A stretch of DNA of 64,000 nt from an uncultured Oscillospiraceae bacterium (GCA_900547105.1 URFL01000006.1:1-64000); one strand, 5' to 3'; shown: positions 52,129 through 61,894, numbered from the stretch's first letter. Made by a program: numbers and translations. The notes: generated by a model from the sequence alone, not told the origin.

Positions 52129-52199
52129 CTGCGGAACAGGGATTCGAACCCCGACAGGCAGATTCAGAGACTGCAGTGCTACCCTTACACAATTCCGCA
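52129..52199 (-). tRNA. tRNA-Gln (anticodon CTG)
   Basis: The minus strand folds as a 71-base cloverleaf: acceptor TGCGGAA/TTCCGCA with discriminator G, D arm GTGT/GCAC, anticodon loop CTCTGAA with anticodon CTG, 4-base variable region, and T arm CGGGG-TTCGAAT-CCCTG. The closing pair of the anticodon stem is a T-T mismatch. CCA is not encoded. It decodes CAG. Confidence 0.9.
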
Positions 52200-52219
52200 A
52201 TATTGCTGACAGCTTTATT

Positions 52220-52247
52220 ATTATATCCGATTTCTGGAATTTGTCAA
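52220..52247 (-). promoter_or_regulatory. tRNA-Gln promoter
   Basis: Consensus TTGACA (52247-52242), 16 bases, TATAAT (52225-52220) on the minus strand, 21 bases before the mature 5' end. Confidence 0.8.
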
Positions 52248-52372
52248 GAGGGAACGATAAAAATTTTGCCCGTTTGGATGTAAAATATACGCGCCGGATT
52301 TCTACTGGCGCAAAATAGCGGTTTGTGCTATGATAAACGCAACGAATTTTACGCCGCAAGGAGGACTTTGGC

Positions 52373-53116
52373 ATGATCGCAACAACCCAAAGTGAATGGA
52401 ACGGATACCAACGACTGGACTTTTCCTGCGAAGGGCACGATGGCTGCGTCATCTTCCCGCACACCCCGCTGCAGCCGGGCAACCGCTGGATCTGGCGGGC
52501 GGAATTTTTGGGCGCATTCGACACAGTGGATCGCGCGCTGCTGGAACGCGGCTGGTGCCTCACCTATTTCCATATCAGCGATATGTACGGCTGCCCGCAG
52601 GCGGTGGAATGGATGGAAAGCTTCCGCCAGCTGGTGGTGAGCGAATGGAATTTGTGCGACAAAACGGTGCTGGAGGGCTTTTCGCGCGGCGGGCTGTACG
52701 CCTGCAACTATGCCGCCGCCCACCCCGATAAGGTATCCTGCCTGTATCTGGATGCGCCGCTGCTGGACATTTGCAACTGGCCGGGCGGATTTGCCACCAA
52801 TCCTCGTCAGGACAAGGAATGGGAGGACTGCAAGCGCTGGTACGGGCTGACCGATGAAACCGCCAAGGATTTTCATGGTAACCCGCTGGATAAAGCGGAG
52901 GACCTCTGCCGCGCGGGCATCCCGATCCTGCTGGTCGCAGGGCTGGCGGACAAAACCCTGGAATACAGCGAAAACGGCGGGCGGCTGAACGCCATCTACG
53001 AGCGGCTGGGCGGTACCATCCACACGGTGCTGAAGCCGGACTGCGACCACCATCCCCACAGCTTGGCGGATCCCACCGAGCTGGTCGCGTTTATCGAACG
53101 GGTCACCGCGGAATAA
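52373..53116 (+). CDS. Alpha/beta hydrolase
   Basis: A 247-residue protein with the nucleophile elbow GFSRGG (Ser near residue 104), a strand ending in acid LADK and a late histidine in DHHPHSL, giving a likely Ser-Asp-His triad. No signal peptide; cytosolic. It resembles prolyl-oligopeptidase-type esterases found in polysaccharide or secondary metabolism, but a substrate cannot be assigned. AAGGAGG precedes the ATG; the gene is monocistronic. Confidence 0.85.
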   Translation: MIATTQSEWNGYQRLDFSCEGHDGCVIFPHTPLQPGNRWIWRAEFLGAFDTVDRALLERGWCLTYFHISDMYGCPQAVEWMESFRQLVVSEWNLCDKTVLEGFSRGGLYACNYAAAHPDKVSCLYLDAPLLDICNWPGGFATNPRQDKEWEDCKRWYGLTDETAKDFHGNPLDKAEDLCRAGIPILLVAGLADKTLEYSENGGRLNAIYERLGGTIHTVLKPDCDHHPHSLADPTELVAFIERVTAE

Positions 53117-53135
53117 TCTTTATATAAACACTGCC

Positions 53136-53176
53136 AAAAAGGCGGGCACCGGAAAACCGGTGTCCGCCTTTTTTAA
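53136..53176. terminator. Terminator between the hydrolase and YtvI-like genes
   Basis: AAAAAGGCGGGCACCGG-AAAA-CCGGTGTCCGCCTTTTTTA: a strong stem with one G-T pair, U-tracts on both strands. Confidence 0.85.
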
Positions 53177-53190
53177 TGCTCCCAGAGCGC

Positions 53191-54303
53191 TTATTTCCAG
53201 ATATGCACATGGCCGCTTTCCTGCAGCTGCACCAGAATCATCACCACCACCGGGAACAGCATCATCCCCGCGACCCCGGCGATCTGCAAGCCCAGATACA
53301 TGAAAAACAGCGTTACCAGCGGGTTCAGCCCGATCTGGTAGCTGACCAGCCGCGGCTCCAGAATGTTGCGCAGCACCGTGATGAACACATACAGGATCAA
53401 CAGCCCCAGCGCCATGCCGAAGTTGCCGGAGATCAGCTCGAACAGCGTCCACGGAATCAGCACGGTACCGGTGCCCAGCACCGGCAAAATATCCACGATC
53501 GCGATCAGCGCCGCCAACCAGACCGCCCCTTTCACCCGCAAAATCAGCAAGCCGACCGACAGCTCCACAAAGGTGATAAACATTAGCAGCGCGTACGCTT
53601 TCAGCAGCCGGAACAGGGTGTTGGTGCACAGCTCCTTCACCGTTTGGTACAGCTCGGCGTGGCGATCCGGCAGCTGCCGCACGAAAAATCCCACCACCTG
53701 ATGATAATCGATAGTCAAAAACACCGATGCCACGATCCAGATGATAAAGCTCAGCAGCAGCATCGGCAGCTTGGCGGTCAACCCGATGGTCGCGGTTGCC
53801 GCCGTGCTGAGCGCGCCGGTCACCAGCCCCACCAGCTGTTCGGACAAATTCGCAATCCCGTTGTTCAGCGACTCCACCGCGTCTTTCGGCAAATTCACCG
53901 AGATCTGGGTAACGAAATTCTGCAGCGAGGTACCTACCCCCGTGATCGCATCCTGCACCATTTGGATGTTGTCCTTATTCCCCACAAAATGGGCAGCGCT
54001 CGCGATCAGCCGCCATCCGACCAGCGCCACCACTCCTGCAAGCAGCAGCACCATCAGGATCACCAGAAACACCGAAAAAAACTTGCGGCTGCCTTTGGCG
54101 ATCTTCACCAGAAAGCGCAGCGGCTTTTGCAGCGCCGCCGCTACCAAAAACGCAAACACAAACGGCATCAGCCACATGGCGGTGCATCGGATCGCTAAAA
54201 TGGCGATGCCCGCCCAAACCAGCCAATAGGCCAAATTGATCAAAAAGCCCCGTCGCTGCTCCAGCCGGTCCGCCGGCGAGCCGTTCAATGGTGGTGTAGC
54301 CAT
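53191..54303 (-). CDS. AI-2E family transporter, YtvI-like
   Basis: A 370-residue protein with about eight helices and the AI-2E family layout: N-terminal pair, a long extracytoplasmic segment (about 105-165), and the C-terminal block AALIAIVDILPVLGTGTVLIPW and the later RLVSYQIGLNPLVTLFFMYLG (quoted in part). YtvI is the sporulation-associated branch in spore formers; other family members are Na+/H+ antiporters. Function here is not established. Confidence 0.85.
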   Translation of the reverse strand: MATPPLNGSPADRLEQRRGFLINLAYWLVWAGIAILAIRCTAMWLMPFVFAFLVAAALQKPLRFLVKIAKGSRKFFSVFLVILMVLLLAGVVALVGWRLIASAAHFVGNKDNIQMVQDAITGVGTSLQNFVTQISVNLPKDAVESLNNGIANLSEQLVGLVTGALSTAATATIGLTAKLPMLLLSFIIWIVASVFLTIDYHQVVGFFVRQLPDRHAELYQTVKELCTNTLFRLLKAYALLMFITFVELSVGLLILRVKGAVWLAALIAIVDILPVLGTGTVLIPWTLFELISGNFGMALGLLILYVFITVLRNILEPRLVSYQIGLNPLVTLFFMYLGLQIAGVAGMMLFPVVVMILVQLQESGHVHIWK

Positions 54304-54661
54304 GGCAACTCCCCCTTTTTCCGTGAATATATCGTCTTTTTTCCTAGTATATCCATTTTTGGCCGCGGGCGCAACCTCTTTTCCCCCACTTTAAGAAACC
54401 GTTCATTTTCGGCTTGCCGCCATCCGCCCGGCATTCTTGCGCCTTTTTGATAAAAATCAGCCATCTACCCAAAGTGTTTCGCGGCGGCGGGCGGTTCCTG
54501 CTGCAATATGTCCAGACCGCGCCGCCCTGCCGCGCCCCCACACCGCACCTCGCCGTCCGTCCACGCCAAACCCGCGGCGGGATATGGCAAAATCTTGCTT
54601 GACTACGCCGGAAACTATTGGTAGAATAGGAGAATAGTTTTGTATATAAGGGGGATTTCCA
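54304..54661. other. Intergenic region upstream of hom, with its promoter
   Basis: About 360 bases without a gene; a leftward frame here overlaps hom and has no RBS. The hom promoter is TTGACT (54599-54604), 17 bases, TAGAAT (54622-54627). No T-box, riboswitch or attenuator hairpin is visible in the 30-base leader. Confidence 0.7.
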
Positions 54662-55900
54662 TTGACATATGTGGCTATCTTGGGGCACGGCGTGGTTGGC
54701 TCCGGTGTGGCGGAAGTGCTGCACAAAAACGCCGCCGGTATTGCGCACAAGGCGGGCGGAGCGATCGAGCTGCGCCGCGTGTTGGATTTGCGCGATTTTC
54801 CCGATTGCCCTTACGCGAATTTGTTCACCAAGGATTTTCAGGACATTTTGCAGGACAAGGAGATCCGCATTGTGGTGGAAACCATGGGCGGGCTGCATCC
54901 GGCGTATGAGTTTGTGAAAGACTGCCTGCAAAACGGCAAAAGCGTTGTCACCTCCAACAAGGAGCTGGTCGCTGCCAAAGGCGACGAGCTGCTGGCGATC
55001 GCCAAGGCGAATAACCAGAATTTCCTGTTTGAAGCGAGCGTGGGCGGCGGTATTCCGATTCTACGCCCATTGGATCAGTGCCTCGCTGCCAACGAAGTAT
55101 ACGAGATCGCCGGTATTTTGAACGGCACCACCAACTTTATGCTCACCCGCATGGTGGAGGACGATATGTCCTTTGACGATGCGCTGGCGCTGGCGCAGCA
55201 GCTGGGCTATGCCGAGCGCGATCCCTCCGCCGATATTGAAGGGCACGATGCCTGCCGCAAGATCTGCATTCTGGCGTCGCTGGCGTTCGGCAAGCATGTG
55301 TATCCCGATCAGGTGCACACCGAAGGCATCACCCATGTCACGCTGGACGATGTGCGCTACGCGGAAGCGTTCGGCGGGGTCATCAAGCTGATCGGTCGCG
55401 CCAAAAAGAGCGACGACGGCCATCTGCTGTGCCTGGTTGCCCCGATGGTGGTATCGAAGGAAAGCCCGCTGTCGGATGTGCGCGATGTGTTCAACGCCAT
55501 TTTGGTGCGCGGCGACGCGATCGGCGATGTGATGTTCTATGGTCGCGGCGCGGGCAAGCTGCCCACCGCCAGCGCCGTGGTGGCGGATGTCATTGACGAA
55601 GTGAAACACCTGCACGCCCGTAAATACCTGTTCTGGGAGCCGGGCGAAGAGGGCTATGTGCTGCCGTTCGGCGAAAACAAGAGCCGCGTGATGCTGCGCT
55701 TTACCTGCGCCGATGCGGACGCGGCGATGCAGCAGGCGGCGGCGCTGTTTGGCGAAGTTACCCGCGTCAGCCCCGCCGATGAAGCCGCCGATATGGTGGC
55801 GTTTGTCACCCCGCGGATGAAAGAAACCGCTGTGGACGCGGGGCTGGAGCAATTCACCGCCGGCACGCTGGTCAGCCGTCTGCGGGTCGCCAGCCTGTGA
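54662..55900 (+). CDS. hom: Homoserine dehydrogenase
   Basis: A 412-residue enzyme reducing aspartate semialdehyde to homoserine. N-terminal Rossmann motif GHGVVGSGVAEVL, the catalytic region GGGIPILRPL, ILNGTTNFMLTRM and YAERDPSADIEGHDACRK, and a C-terminal ACT-like domain for feedback control. The start is TTG (54662), with AGGGGG upstream. First in the threonine operon hom-thrB-lysC; thrC is not in the window. Confidence 0.95.
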   Translation: MTYVAILGHGVVGSGVAEVLHKNAAGIAHKAGGAIELRRVLDLRDFPDCPYANLFTKDFQDILQDKEIRIVVETMGGLHPAYEFVKDCLQNGKSVVTSNKELVAAKGDELLAIAKANNQNFLFEASVGGGIPILRPLDQCLAANEVYEIAGILNGTTNFMLTRMVEDDMSFDDALALAQQLGYAERDPSADIEGHDACRKICILASLAFGKHVYPDQVHTEGITHVTLDDVRYAEAFGGVIKLIGRAKKSDDGHLLCLVAPMVVSKESPLSDVRDVFNAILVRGDAIGDVMFYGRGAGKLPTASAVVADVIDEVKHLHARKYLFWEPGEEGYVLPFGENKSRVMLRFTCADADAAMQQAAALFGEVTRVSPADEAADMVAFVTPRMKETAVDAGLEQFTAGTLVSRLRVASL

Positions 55901-55924
55901 TCCGTTTTGTAAAGAAGGTACCGT

Positions 55925-56833
55925 ATGCTGAAAATAACCGTTCCCGCCTCCAGCGCCAATCTGGGCGCGGGATTTGATGCGCTGGGTCTGGCGTTGACCC
56001 TGCACAACCGCGTGTGGATGGAGGAAGCCGACGGCTGTCACATCGAATCGCTGGACGACACCGCCATCCCCACCGATGAAAGCAACATGATCTACCACAC
56101 CGCCCGGCTGCTGTTCGAGCGCTGTGGGCATCCGTTCCACGGGCTGCACATCCGGCAGGAAAACAACATTCCGCTCACCCGCGGTTTGGGCAGCTCCTCC
56201 GCCTGTCTGGTGGCGGGCTTGCTGGGTGCCAACACCCTACTGGGCAGTCCCCTGTCCCGCGCGGACATCGGCGATCTGGCTGCCGAGCTGGAAGGGCACC
56301 CCGACAACACCGCGCCCGCGCTGTTGGGCGGACTGGTCACCTCGGTGATGGAGGGCGGTCGGGTCCACACCGTCAGCGTGCCGGTCGCCGACCGGTTCCG
56401 GTTTGCGGTATTTATCCCGAATTTTGAGCTGAAAACCTCGGTGGCGCGCGCCGCGCTGCCCACCGAAGTCTCCCGCGAGGACGCGGTGTACAACCTGTCC
56501 CGCACCGCGCTGATGACCGCCTCGCTGTGCACCGGCGATCTGGACAATCTGCGGGTCGCGGTGCAGGATCGGCTGCATCAGCCGTATCGTTTTCCGCTGA
56601 TCCCCGGCGCCGAGCCGGTGTTTTACACCGCCTATTCGCTGGGCGCTTATGCCGTGTGCATCAGCGGCGCGGGTCCGTCCATCCTTGCCATTATCGACAA
56701 GGACAACACCGATTTTGCCGCCAGCGCCGCCAAGGGGCTGGAAGAGGTCGGCTTGTCCGGATGGCGGATTCAGGTATTTGAGTGTGATCCCACCGGCGCA
56801 ACGGTGGATTTTATGACAGGAGGTCTTGCATAA
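55925..56833 (+). CDS. thrB: Homoserine kinase
   Basis: A 302-residue GHMP kinase phosphorylating homoserine toward threonine. The signatures are VPASSANLGAGFDALGLAL, the ATP loop PLTRGLGSSSACLVAGLLGA and the late ISGAGPSILAI. Its stop abuts the lysC start directly (TAA then ATG, within 3 bases), indicating coupled expression. Confidence 0.96.
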   Translation: MLKITVPASSANLGAGFDALGLALTLHNRVWMEEADGCHIESLDDTAIPTDESNMIYHTARLLFERCGHPFHGLHIRQENNIPLTRGLGSSSACLVAGLLGANTLLGSPLSRADIGDLAAELEGHPDNTAPALLGGLVTSVMEGGRVHTVSVPVADRFRFAVFIPNFELKTSVARAALPTEVSREDAVYNLSRTALMTASLCTGDLDNLRVAVQDRLHQPYRFPLIPGAEPVFYTAYSLGAYAVCISGAGPSILAIIDKDNTDFAASAAKGLEEVGLSGWRIQVFECDPTGATVDFMTGGLA

Positions 56834-58036
56834 ATGCTGATCGTGCAGAAATTCGGCGGCAGCTCGGTGGCGGATGCCGCCCGTGTCGCCAATGTGGCCA
56901 AGCTGGTCACCGACACCTATAAGAAAGGCAACAGCGTGGTAGTGGTGGTATCCGCCCAGGGCGATACCACCGACGATCTGATCGAAAAAGCCCACGAGAT
57001 CAATCCCCGCGGCAGCAAACGCGAAATGGACATGCTGCTGGCGGCGGGCGAACAGATCTCGATCGCGCTGCTGGCGATGGCGATCGAAAAAATCGGCTGC
57101 CCGGTCGTGTCGCTGCTGGGTTGGCAGGCGGGCTTCCGCACCAACTCCACCTATTCCGCAGCACGCATCCGCAAGGTGGAAGCCAACCGCATCCGCACCG
57201 AGCTGGACAAAAACAAAATCGTTGTGGTGGCGGGCTTCCAGGGGCTGAACAAATGGGACGACATCACCACGCTGGGGCGTGGCGGTTCGGATACCAGCGC
57301 GGTCGCGATTGCCGCGTCGATGAAAGCCGATCTGTGCCAGATCTACACCGATGTGGAGGGCGTGTACACCGCCGATCCGCGCAAGGTGCCGGCGGCACGT
57401 AAGCTGGCGGAAATCACCTATGACGAAATGCTGGAGCTGGCCACGCTGGGTGCGCAGGTTTTGAACAACCGCTCGGTGGAAATGGCCAAAAAATACAATG
57501 TCGAGCTGGAAGTGCTGTCCAGCCTGAACCCGGTGCCGGGCACCAAAGTTAAGGAGGTCACCAAAATGGAAAAAATGCTGATCAAAGGCGTTGCCAAGGA
57601 TACCAACGTAGCGCGTGTTACCATCATCGGTCTGCCGGACGAGCCGGGCATTGCGTTCAAGATCTTCTCTCGCGTGGCCAAAGCGCACATCAATGTGGAT
57701 ATCATTCTGCAGTCGGTGGGTCGCGACGGCACCAAAGACATCACCTTCACCGTGCCGTCGGATGACGGCGAGGACGCGGTTGCCGCGCTGCAGGAATACT
57801 GCGATATGGTCGGCGCGAAAAAGATGTCCTGCGACAAGAGCGTTGCCAAGATCTCCATCGTCGGCGCAGGCATGGAAACCCACGAGGGCGTGGCGTCCAC
57901 CATGTTTGAGGCGCTGGCGGATGCCAACGTCAACATCCAGATGATCTCCACCAGCGAGATCAAGGTGTCGGTGCTGATCGCCGAGGACGACGCTGACCGC
58001 GCCGTTTCCGCTGTTCACCGCGCGTTCTTTGAATAA
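56834..58036 (+). CDS. lysC: Aspartate kinase with internal second start
   Basis: A 400-residue aspartokinase: kinase domain (about 1-240) opening with VQKFGGSSVADAAR and containing TTLGRGGSDTSAVA, then two ACT domains with feedback sites. It catalyses the first step of the aspartate pathway. Inside the gene, AAGGAGG is followed by an in-frame ATG at 57566 (Met245), so a separate regulatory beta subunit of 156 residues is likely, as in B. subtilis aspartokinase II. It is the last gene of the operon. Confidence 0.96.
   Translation: MLIVQKFGGSSVADAARVANVAKLVTDTYKKGNSVVVVVSAQGDTTDDLIEKAHEINPRGSKREMDMLLAAGEQISIALLAMAIEKIGCPVVSLLGWQAGFRTNSTYSAARIRKVEANRIRTELDKNKIVVVAGFQGLNKWDDITTLGRGGSDTSAVAIAASMKADLCQIYTDVEGVYTADPRKVPAARKLAEITYDEMLELATLGAQVLNNRSVEMAKKYNVELEVLSSLNPVPGTKVKEVTKMEKMLIKGVAKDTNVARVTIIGLPDEPGIAFKIFSRVAKAHINVDIILQSVGRDGTKDITFTVPSDDGEDAVAALQEYCDMVGAKKMSCDKSVAKISIVGAGMETHEGVASTMFEALADANVNIQMISTSEIKVSVLIAEDDADRAVSAVHRAFFE
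57551..57568 (+). promoter_or_regulatory. Internal ribosome binding site for the aspartokinase beta subunit
   Basis: AAGGAGGTC at 57551-57559 and ATG at 57566-57568, in frame with lysC (codon 245), spacing ideal. The product starts just before the ACT domains. Confidence 0.75.
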
Positions 58037-58051
58037 TTTCCCCGCTTTTTC

Positions 58052-58085
58052 TCCCCCGCCGGGTCATCCGGCGGGGGATTTTTGT
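58052..58085 (+). terminator. Terminator of the hom-thrB-lysC operon
   Basis: TCCCCCGCCGG-GTCAT-CCGGCGGGGGA followed by TTTTTG, 15 bases after the stop. Confidence 0.85.
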
Positions 58086-58222
58086 TTGTGCGGCAGGCGT
58101 ACATTCCTTACAAAATTATAACAACCGGGTGACAATCTTGTTACTTCACTTTTCTTTCATCCTCCGATATGGTACACTGAAAGCACAGATCAACCAGATC
58201 ATAAGGACAGGAGTGAGGGCAA

Positions 58223-58822
58223 GTGAAGAAAAAATCCTTTTGGAAGCGCTGCAACCGGGGGTTCATCGTATCGATGGCACTGCTGGTCGCTGTGCTGGGC
58301 TATGTAACGGTCACCCAAGTGATGCTGGCGGGGCAGAAAAAGGAGATCCGCGCGATCACCGACCAGGTGCAGACCGTGCTGGTGGATGCCGCGAAAGTCC
58401 CCAACGCTGACGCACAGGCGATGGTGGCGGACACCACCAAGGCGGCGGCGTATCGGGATGCCGCCAAGAAGAAGCTGGCGGGGCTGTTCGTCAAAGACGC
58501 TGCCTATCTGGACGCGGGCGCCGAATCGGTGGTCGACGCAATCAAGGATGCCGCCGCCGAGGATCGCACCATCACCTCGATGAAGAAGGATGCCAACCCC
58601 TACGAATACACCATTCGTATCGACGAGGACACCGCGGCGGTATCCGAATCTATCACCTATTCCGTCACCGGCACATGGTCCGACTATGATGACGACACCG
58701 ACTCGGTCACGCTGAAAGAGCGAACCGGTCGCCTGTCAATCGTCTGGGATGCCTCGTTTGTCAAAGAGGACGGTGCCTGGAAACTGTATCGGATCAACGG
58801 CGTTTCGTTATTCGCGTGGTGA
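58223..58822 (+). CDS. Membrane-anchored hypothetical protein
   Basis: A 199-residue protein with one N-terminal transmembrane helix (about 14-34), a helical segment, and a C-terminal beta-rich domain of about 80 residues (YEYTIRIDEDTAAVSESITY onward, quoted in part) of the kind seen in NTF2-like folds. No named family. The start is GTG (58223), with AGGAG 9 bases upstream. It ends 14 bases before the ABC ATPase gene and is probably part of that transporter operon. Confidence 0.75.
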   Translation: MKKKSFWKRCNRGFIVSMALLVAVLGYVTVTQVMLAGQKKEIRAITDQVQTVLVDAAKVPNADAQAMVADTTKAAAYRDAAKKKLAGLFVKDAAYLDAGAESVVDAIKDAAAEDRTITSMKKDANPYEYTIRIDEDTAAVSESITYSVTGTWSDYDDDTDSVTLKERTGRLSIVWDASFVKEDGAWKLYRINGVSLFAW

Positions 58823-58836
58823 GAGGAGGAACAACT

Positions 58837-59751
58837 ATGAGTGCCATTTTAACACTGGAGCATGTCTGCAAAACCTTCGGGTCGCACCCGGTAGTGCAGG
58901 ATCTCAGCTTTTCGGTGGAACCGGGCGAAGTATTCGGCTTTTTGGGCCCCAACGGCGCCGGTAAAACCACCACCATCAAAATCATCCTCGGGCTGCTGCA
59001 TATGGACAGCGGCAGCATCCTCATTGACGGTCATTCGGTGGAGGACGATTTCGCCGCCGCCATGGCACATGTCAGCGGCATCGTTGAGCATCCGGATATG
59101 TACAAATATCTGTCCGGCTACGACAATCTGCTGCTGCAAGCCCACGCGTGCGGCGCCGATCGCGCCCAAATCGACCGCGTGGTGGAAATGGTGGGGATGC
59201 AGGCGCGCATCCGCGATAAGTTCAAGACCTATTCGCTGGGTATGAAACAGCGGCTGGGCGTGGCGCAAGCGCTGCTGCACGATCCCAAGCTGATGATTTT
59301 GGACGAACCCACCAACGGGCTTGACCCCGCCGGTATCAAAGATTTTCGCGACCTGATTCGCCGGCTGGCGCACGAAAACGGCATTGCGGTGCTGGTTTCC
59401 AGCCATATCTTGCAGGAAATGCAGCTGATGTGCGACCGGGTCGGCATCATCGACCGCGGCACGCTCAAGCAAATCAGCTCGGTGGAAGAGCTGACCCACC
59501 AAAGCACCCGCTATCGGTTTACGGTGCGCCCCATTGGGCAGGCAGCGGCGCTGCTGCAGCAGCATGTGCCCGACCGGCTGGCCGCCATCACCGATACCTA
59601 TGTGGAACTGGCGGTCACCGAGGACGAGCTGCCCATCATCACCCAAAAGCTGGTGGAAAACGGCATTCAGCTGTACGGTGTGCAGCCGGTCGGCAACCAG
59701 CTGGAGGACAGCTTCATCCAGATCACGGGAGGAGGGAACACCCTTGCGTAA
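58837..59751 (+). CDS. ABC transporter ATP-binding protein
   Basis: A 304-residue ATPase with Walker A GPNGAGKTTT, Q loop, signature YSLGMKQRLG, Walker B MILDEPTNGLDP and the switch His in VSSHIL, followed by a C-terminal regulatory extension. It belongs to the ABC-2/BcrA-type group used for antibiotic self-protection or bacteriocin immunity and for envelope functions. The ATG at 58837 has GAGGAGG. It overlaps the permease gene by 8 bases. Confidence 0.92.
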   Translation: MSAILTLEHVCKTFGSHPVVQDLSFSVEPGEVFGFLGPNGAGKTTTIKIILGLLHMDSGSILIDGHSVEDDFAAAMAHVSGIVEHPDMYKYLSGYDNLLLQAHACGADRAQIDRVVEMVGMQARIRDKFKTYSLGMKQRLGVAQALLHDPKLMILDEPTNGLDPAGIKDFRDLIRRLAHENGIAVLVSSHILQEMQLMCDRVGIIDRGTLKQISSVEELTHQSTRYRFTVRPIGQAAALLQQHVPDRLAAITDTYVELAVTEDELPIITQKLVENGIQLYGVQPVGNQLEDSFIQITGGGNTLA

Positions 59752-61246
59752 TTTGATTCAAAACGAGCGGCTAAAGCTCTATAAAAAAGCATCCACTTGG
59801 ATACTGGTCGGCATCGTGGTGGCGCTGGCGGTGTTTTCGCTGGCGATTCAAGGCGCAGTACAGCTGTTTATCGCATCCACATCGGAGGAAAGCGCCATCG
59901 ATTGGCAGCGGGAATATCAAGCCACCGTCACCGGCGCCATAAAAGAACTGAAAAGCAACCCCCAAGACGGCTATGCCAAAGCCGACCTCGAGTGTTTCCA
60001 GTACATGCTGGACAACCAAATCGACCCCTCCCACTGGAAATACGCGCTGATGATGAGCTACAGGAACGACCTCGGCGCTCTGTATTCGTACGAAGTTGAC
60101 CCCAAAGGGTATTTGAAAGAGTACGCCACGACCGAAGCCGACATGAAAGAGATTCAGCAGAGCATCGCCCACACCAAACAGTTGGTCCAAGCGAGCGACT
60201 GGCGGGAATATGTGCGGATGCAAATTGAAGAGGTGAAAAACGGCAACACCGCTTACAACACACCGGAGGAAAAGCAGATACAAATTGATATCTGGAATAT
60301 GTATCTCGATTACAACATCCAGCCCGCCGCCACCGATGATCCCGACACCACATACGACGACGATTCGCTCACTTGGCAGCAGCGCGAGTTGACTTACCTG
60401 CGCGAAAACAAGCTGTCAATACTACGCAACAGTCACTATGGCACGGTGCTGACCGCCTCGGAAAAGGCGCAGCTGCAAGATAAGATCGCGCTGTCCACCG
60501 AGCGGATAAAAACCAACACCCCGCCAGTCGAAAGCGACTCGCTGTATGGCATGATGGAAGCGTCGCTCTCCTCGATGAGTATGTTGACGCTGCTGCTGGC
60601 GGTGTTGGCGGGCGGTATGATCGCCAACGAATTCTCCTCCGGCACCATCAAGCTGCTGCTCATCACCCCGCACAAACGGCGGAGCGTGTTCTGGGCGAAG
60701 GTGGTCGTTTTGGCGGAGATCACACTGATCGCCACCGGCGCGCTGTTTGTGCTGCAATTTTTGGTCAGCGGGCTGTTTGGCGGCTTCAACGGCATCGGCG
60801 ATATGTATCTCACCCCGCTGTTCGGCAGCATTGTGCGGGTGCCGTACCTTCTCGTGATGCTGTACAAATATCTGCTGTTCCTGCTGCCGGTGTTCGCATT
60901 TGGTGCGCTGGCGCTGATGCTGTCGGCGGTCACCCGCAAAGCCGCAGCCGCCGTGGCCGTGCCGATTTTGTTGATGTATGGCGGCGAAATCGTCAACAGC
61001 ATTTTGTGCTCGGTATCCAGCTCCTTTGTGGTGCCGGGGGTCAAGTTCCTGCTGGTTACCAACACCAATCTGGACGCGTATTTCCTGCAAAGCAGCTCCG
61101 TCATGCAGGATCTGCTGGTGGGGGGCAGCGGCAACGCACTGCCCGACCCGACCATGAGCCTGCTTTTCTCCATCGCGATACTGGTGGTGCACATCGCCTG
61201 CTTTTTGTGGATCGCGCGCGACAGCTTCTGCCGCCGCGATGTGAAA
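59744..61246 (+). CDS. ABC-2 type permease
   Basis: A 500-residue permease partner: one N-terminal helix (about 20-42), an extracytoplasmic helical domain of about 210 residues, then five helices starting at about 275, with SGTIKLLLITPHKRRSVFWAK at the coupling loop. The TTG start (59744) has GGAGGG 7 bases upstream and lies inside the end of the ATPase gene; the open frame continues upstream to 59534 but overlaps the ATPase gene. The stop codon is at about 61246-61249. The long outer domain resembles that of BceB/lantibiotic-type transporters. Substrate unknown. Confidence 0.88.
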
Positions 61247-61341
61247 TGATCCCGGGCGCACAGCACCCGCACAACTGCATAAGCGCAAAGCAACCACACA
61301 AGTATCCTGCGTTTGTATAAACGCAACACAACGCACACGAA

Positions 61342-61377
61342 CAAGGGAGCATCGGTCGGGTGACCGATGCTCCCTTG
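61342..61377 (+). terminator. Terminator of the ABC-2 operon
   Basis: CAAGGGAGCATCGGTC and GACCGATGCTCCCTTG around GGGT, followed by CTTT. Confidence 0.75.
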
Positions 61378-61487
61378 CTTTGCCTATAATGATTCTTCAA
61401 GTACACCACCGCAGATTCCCCGCTTGACGAGAGGAAAGAAGAATCCCCTCAAGCCTTCCCCTCGGAGGGGATTTCACCCGCTTGCGG

Positions 61488-61687
61488 GAGAAAATAGTAC
61501 ATCATCTGTATCCAATGGCGAGCGCATGGCCCCTTTGTGTAAAGGGGGCTGTCACGGCTGTAGCTGTGACTGGGGGATTGTCGCCGTCCGCCGGACGGCG
61601 TTTGCTTAGGACGTCATCCATCACAATCCCTCCGTCTTTTTGCTGCGCAAAAATCCACCTCCCTTTGCACAAGGGAGGCTTTGGCAC
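61488..61687 (+). repeat. 200-base direct repeat, copy 1 (contains repeat B copy 2)
   Basis: Starts GAGAAAATAGTACATCATC and ends CACAAGGGAGGCTTTGGCAC. The copy 407 bases downstream differs at only about nine positions, most in the first 35 bases. It contains a perfect short palindrome, CGCCGTCCGCCGGACGGCG, and repeat B at 61628-61679. Confidence 0.9.
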
Positions 61688-61722
61688 ACTGCTGGTTTCA
61701 GTGAAATTTATAAGGTTCCGGG

Positions 61723-61840
61723 CACCTCATCCGTCGCGGCATAAAGCAGCGCCACCTTTTTCTCCCGAAGACGGGTCCCTTTTGTCGGCTGCACCGACAT
61801 TTCCCCCGCACGCGGGGAAATCACCTCAAGGAGAAGGCTT
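61723..61840 (+). repeat. Dispersed intergenic repeat A, copy 2
   Basis: Runs CACCTCATCCGTCGCGGC through CACCTTTTTCTCCCGAAG and CCCTTTTGTCGG to ACCTCAAGGAGAAGGCTT, the same order as the inverted copy at 39574-39689. Confidence 0.75.
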
Positions 61841-61894
61841 GAAAAGTAAAGTTTCTGCTTATCTATTGTTTTCCTGAACGACGCAGATAACGTG

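Noticed and set aside
54604..54661. Regulatory leader (T-box or threonine attenuator) before hom
   Set aside because: The leader after the promoter is only about 30 bases and contains no specifier loop, leader peptide or terminator hairpin.
54344..54931. Minus-strand 195-codon frame overlapping the start of hom
   Set aside because: It overlaps the clear hom coding sequence and promoter and has no RBS or family resemblance.
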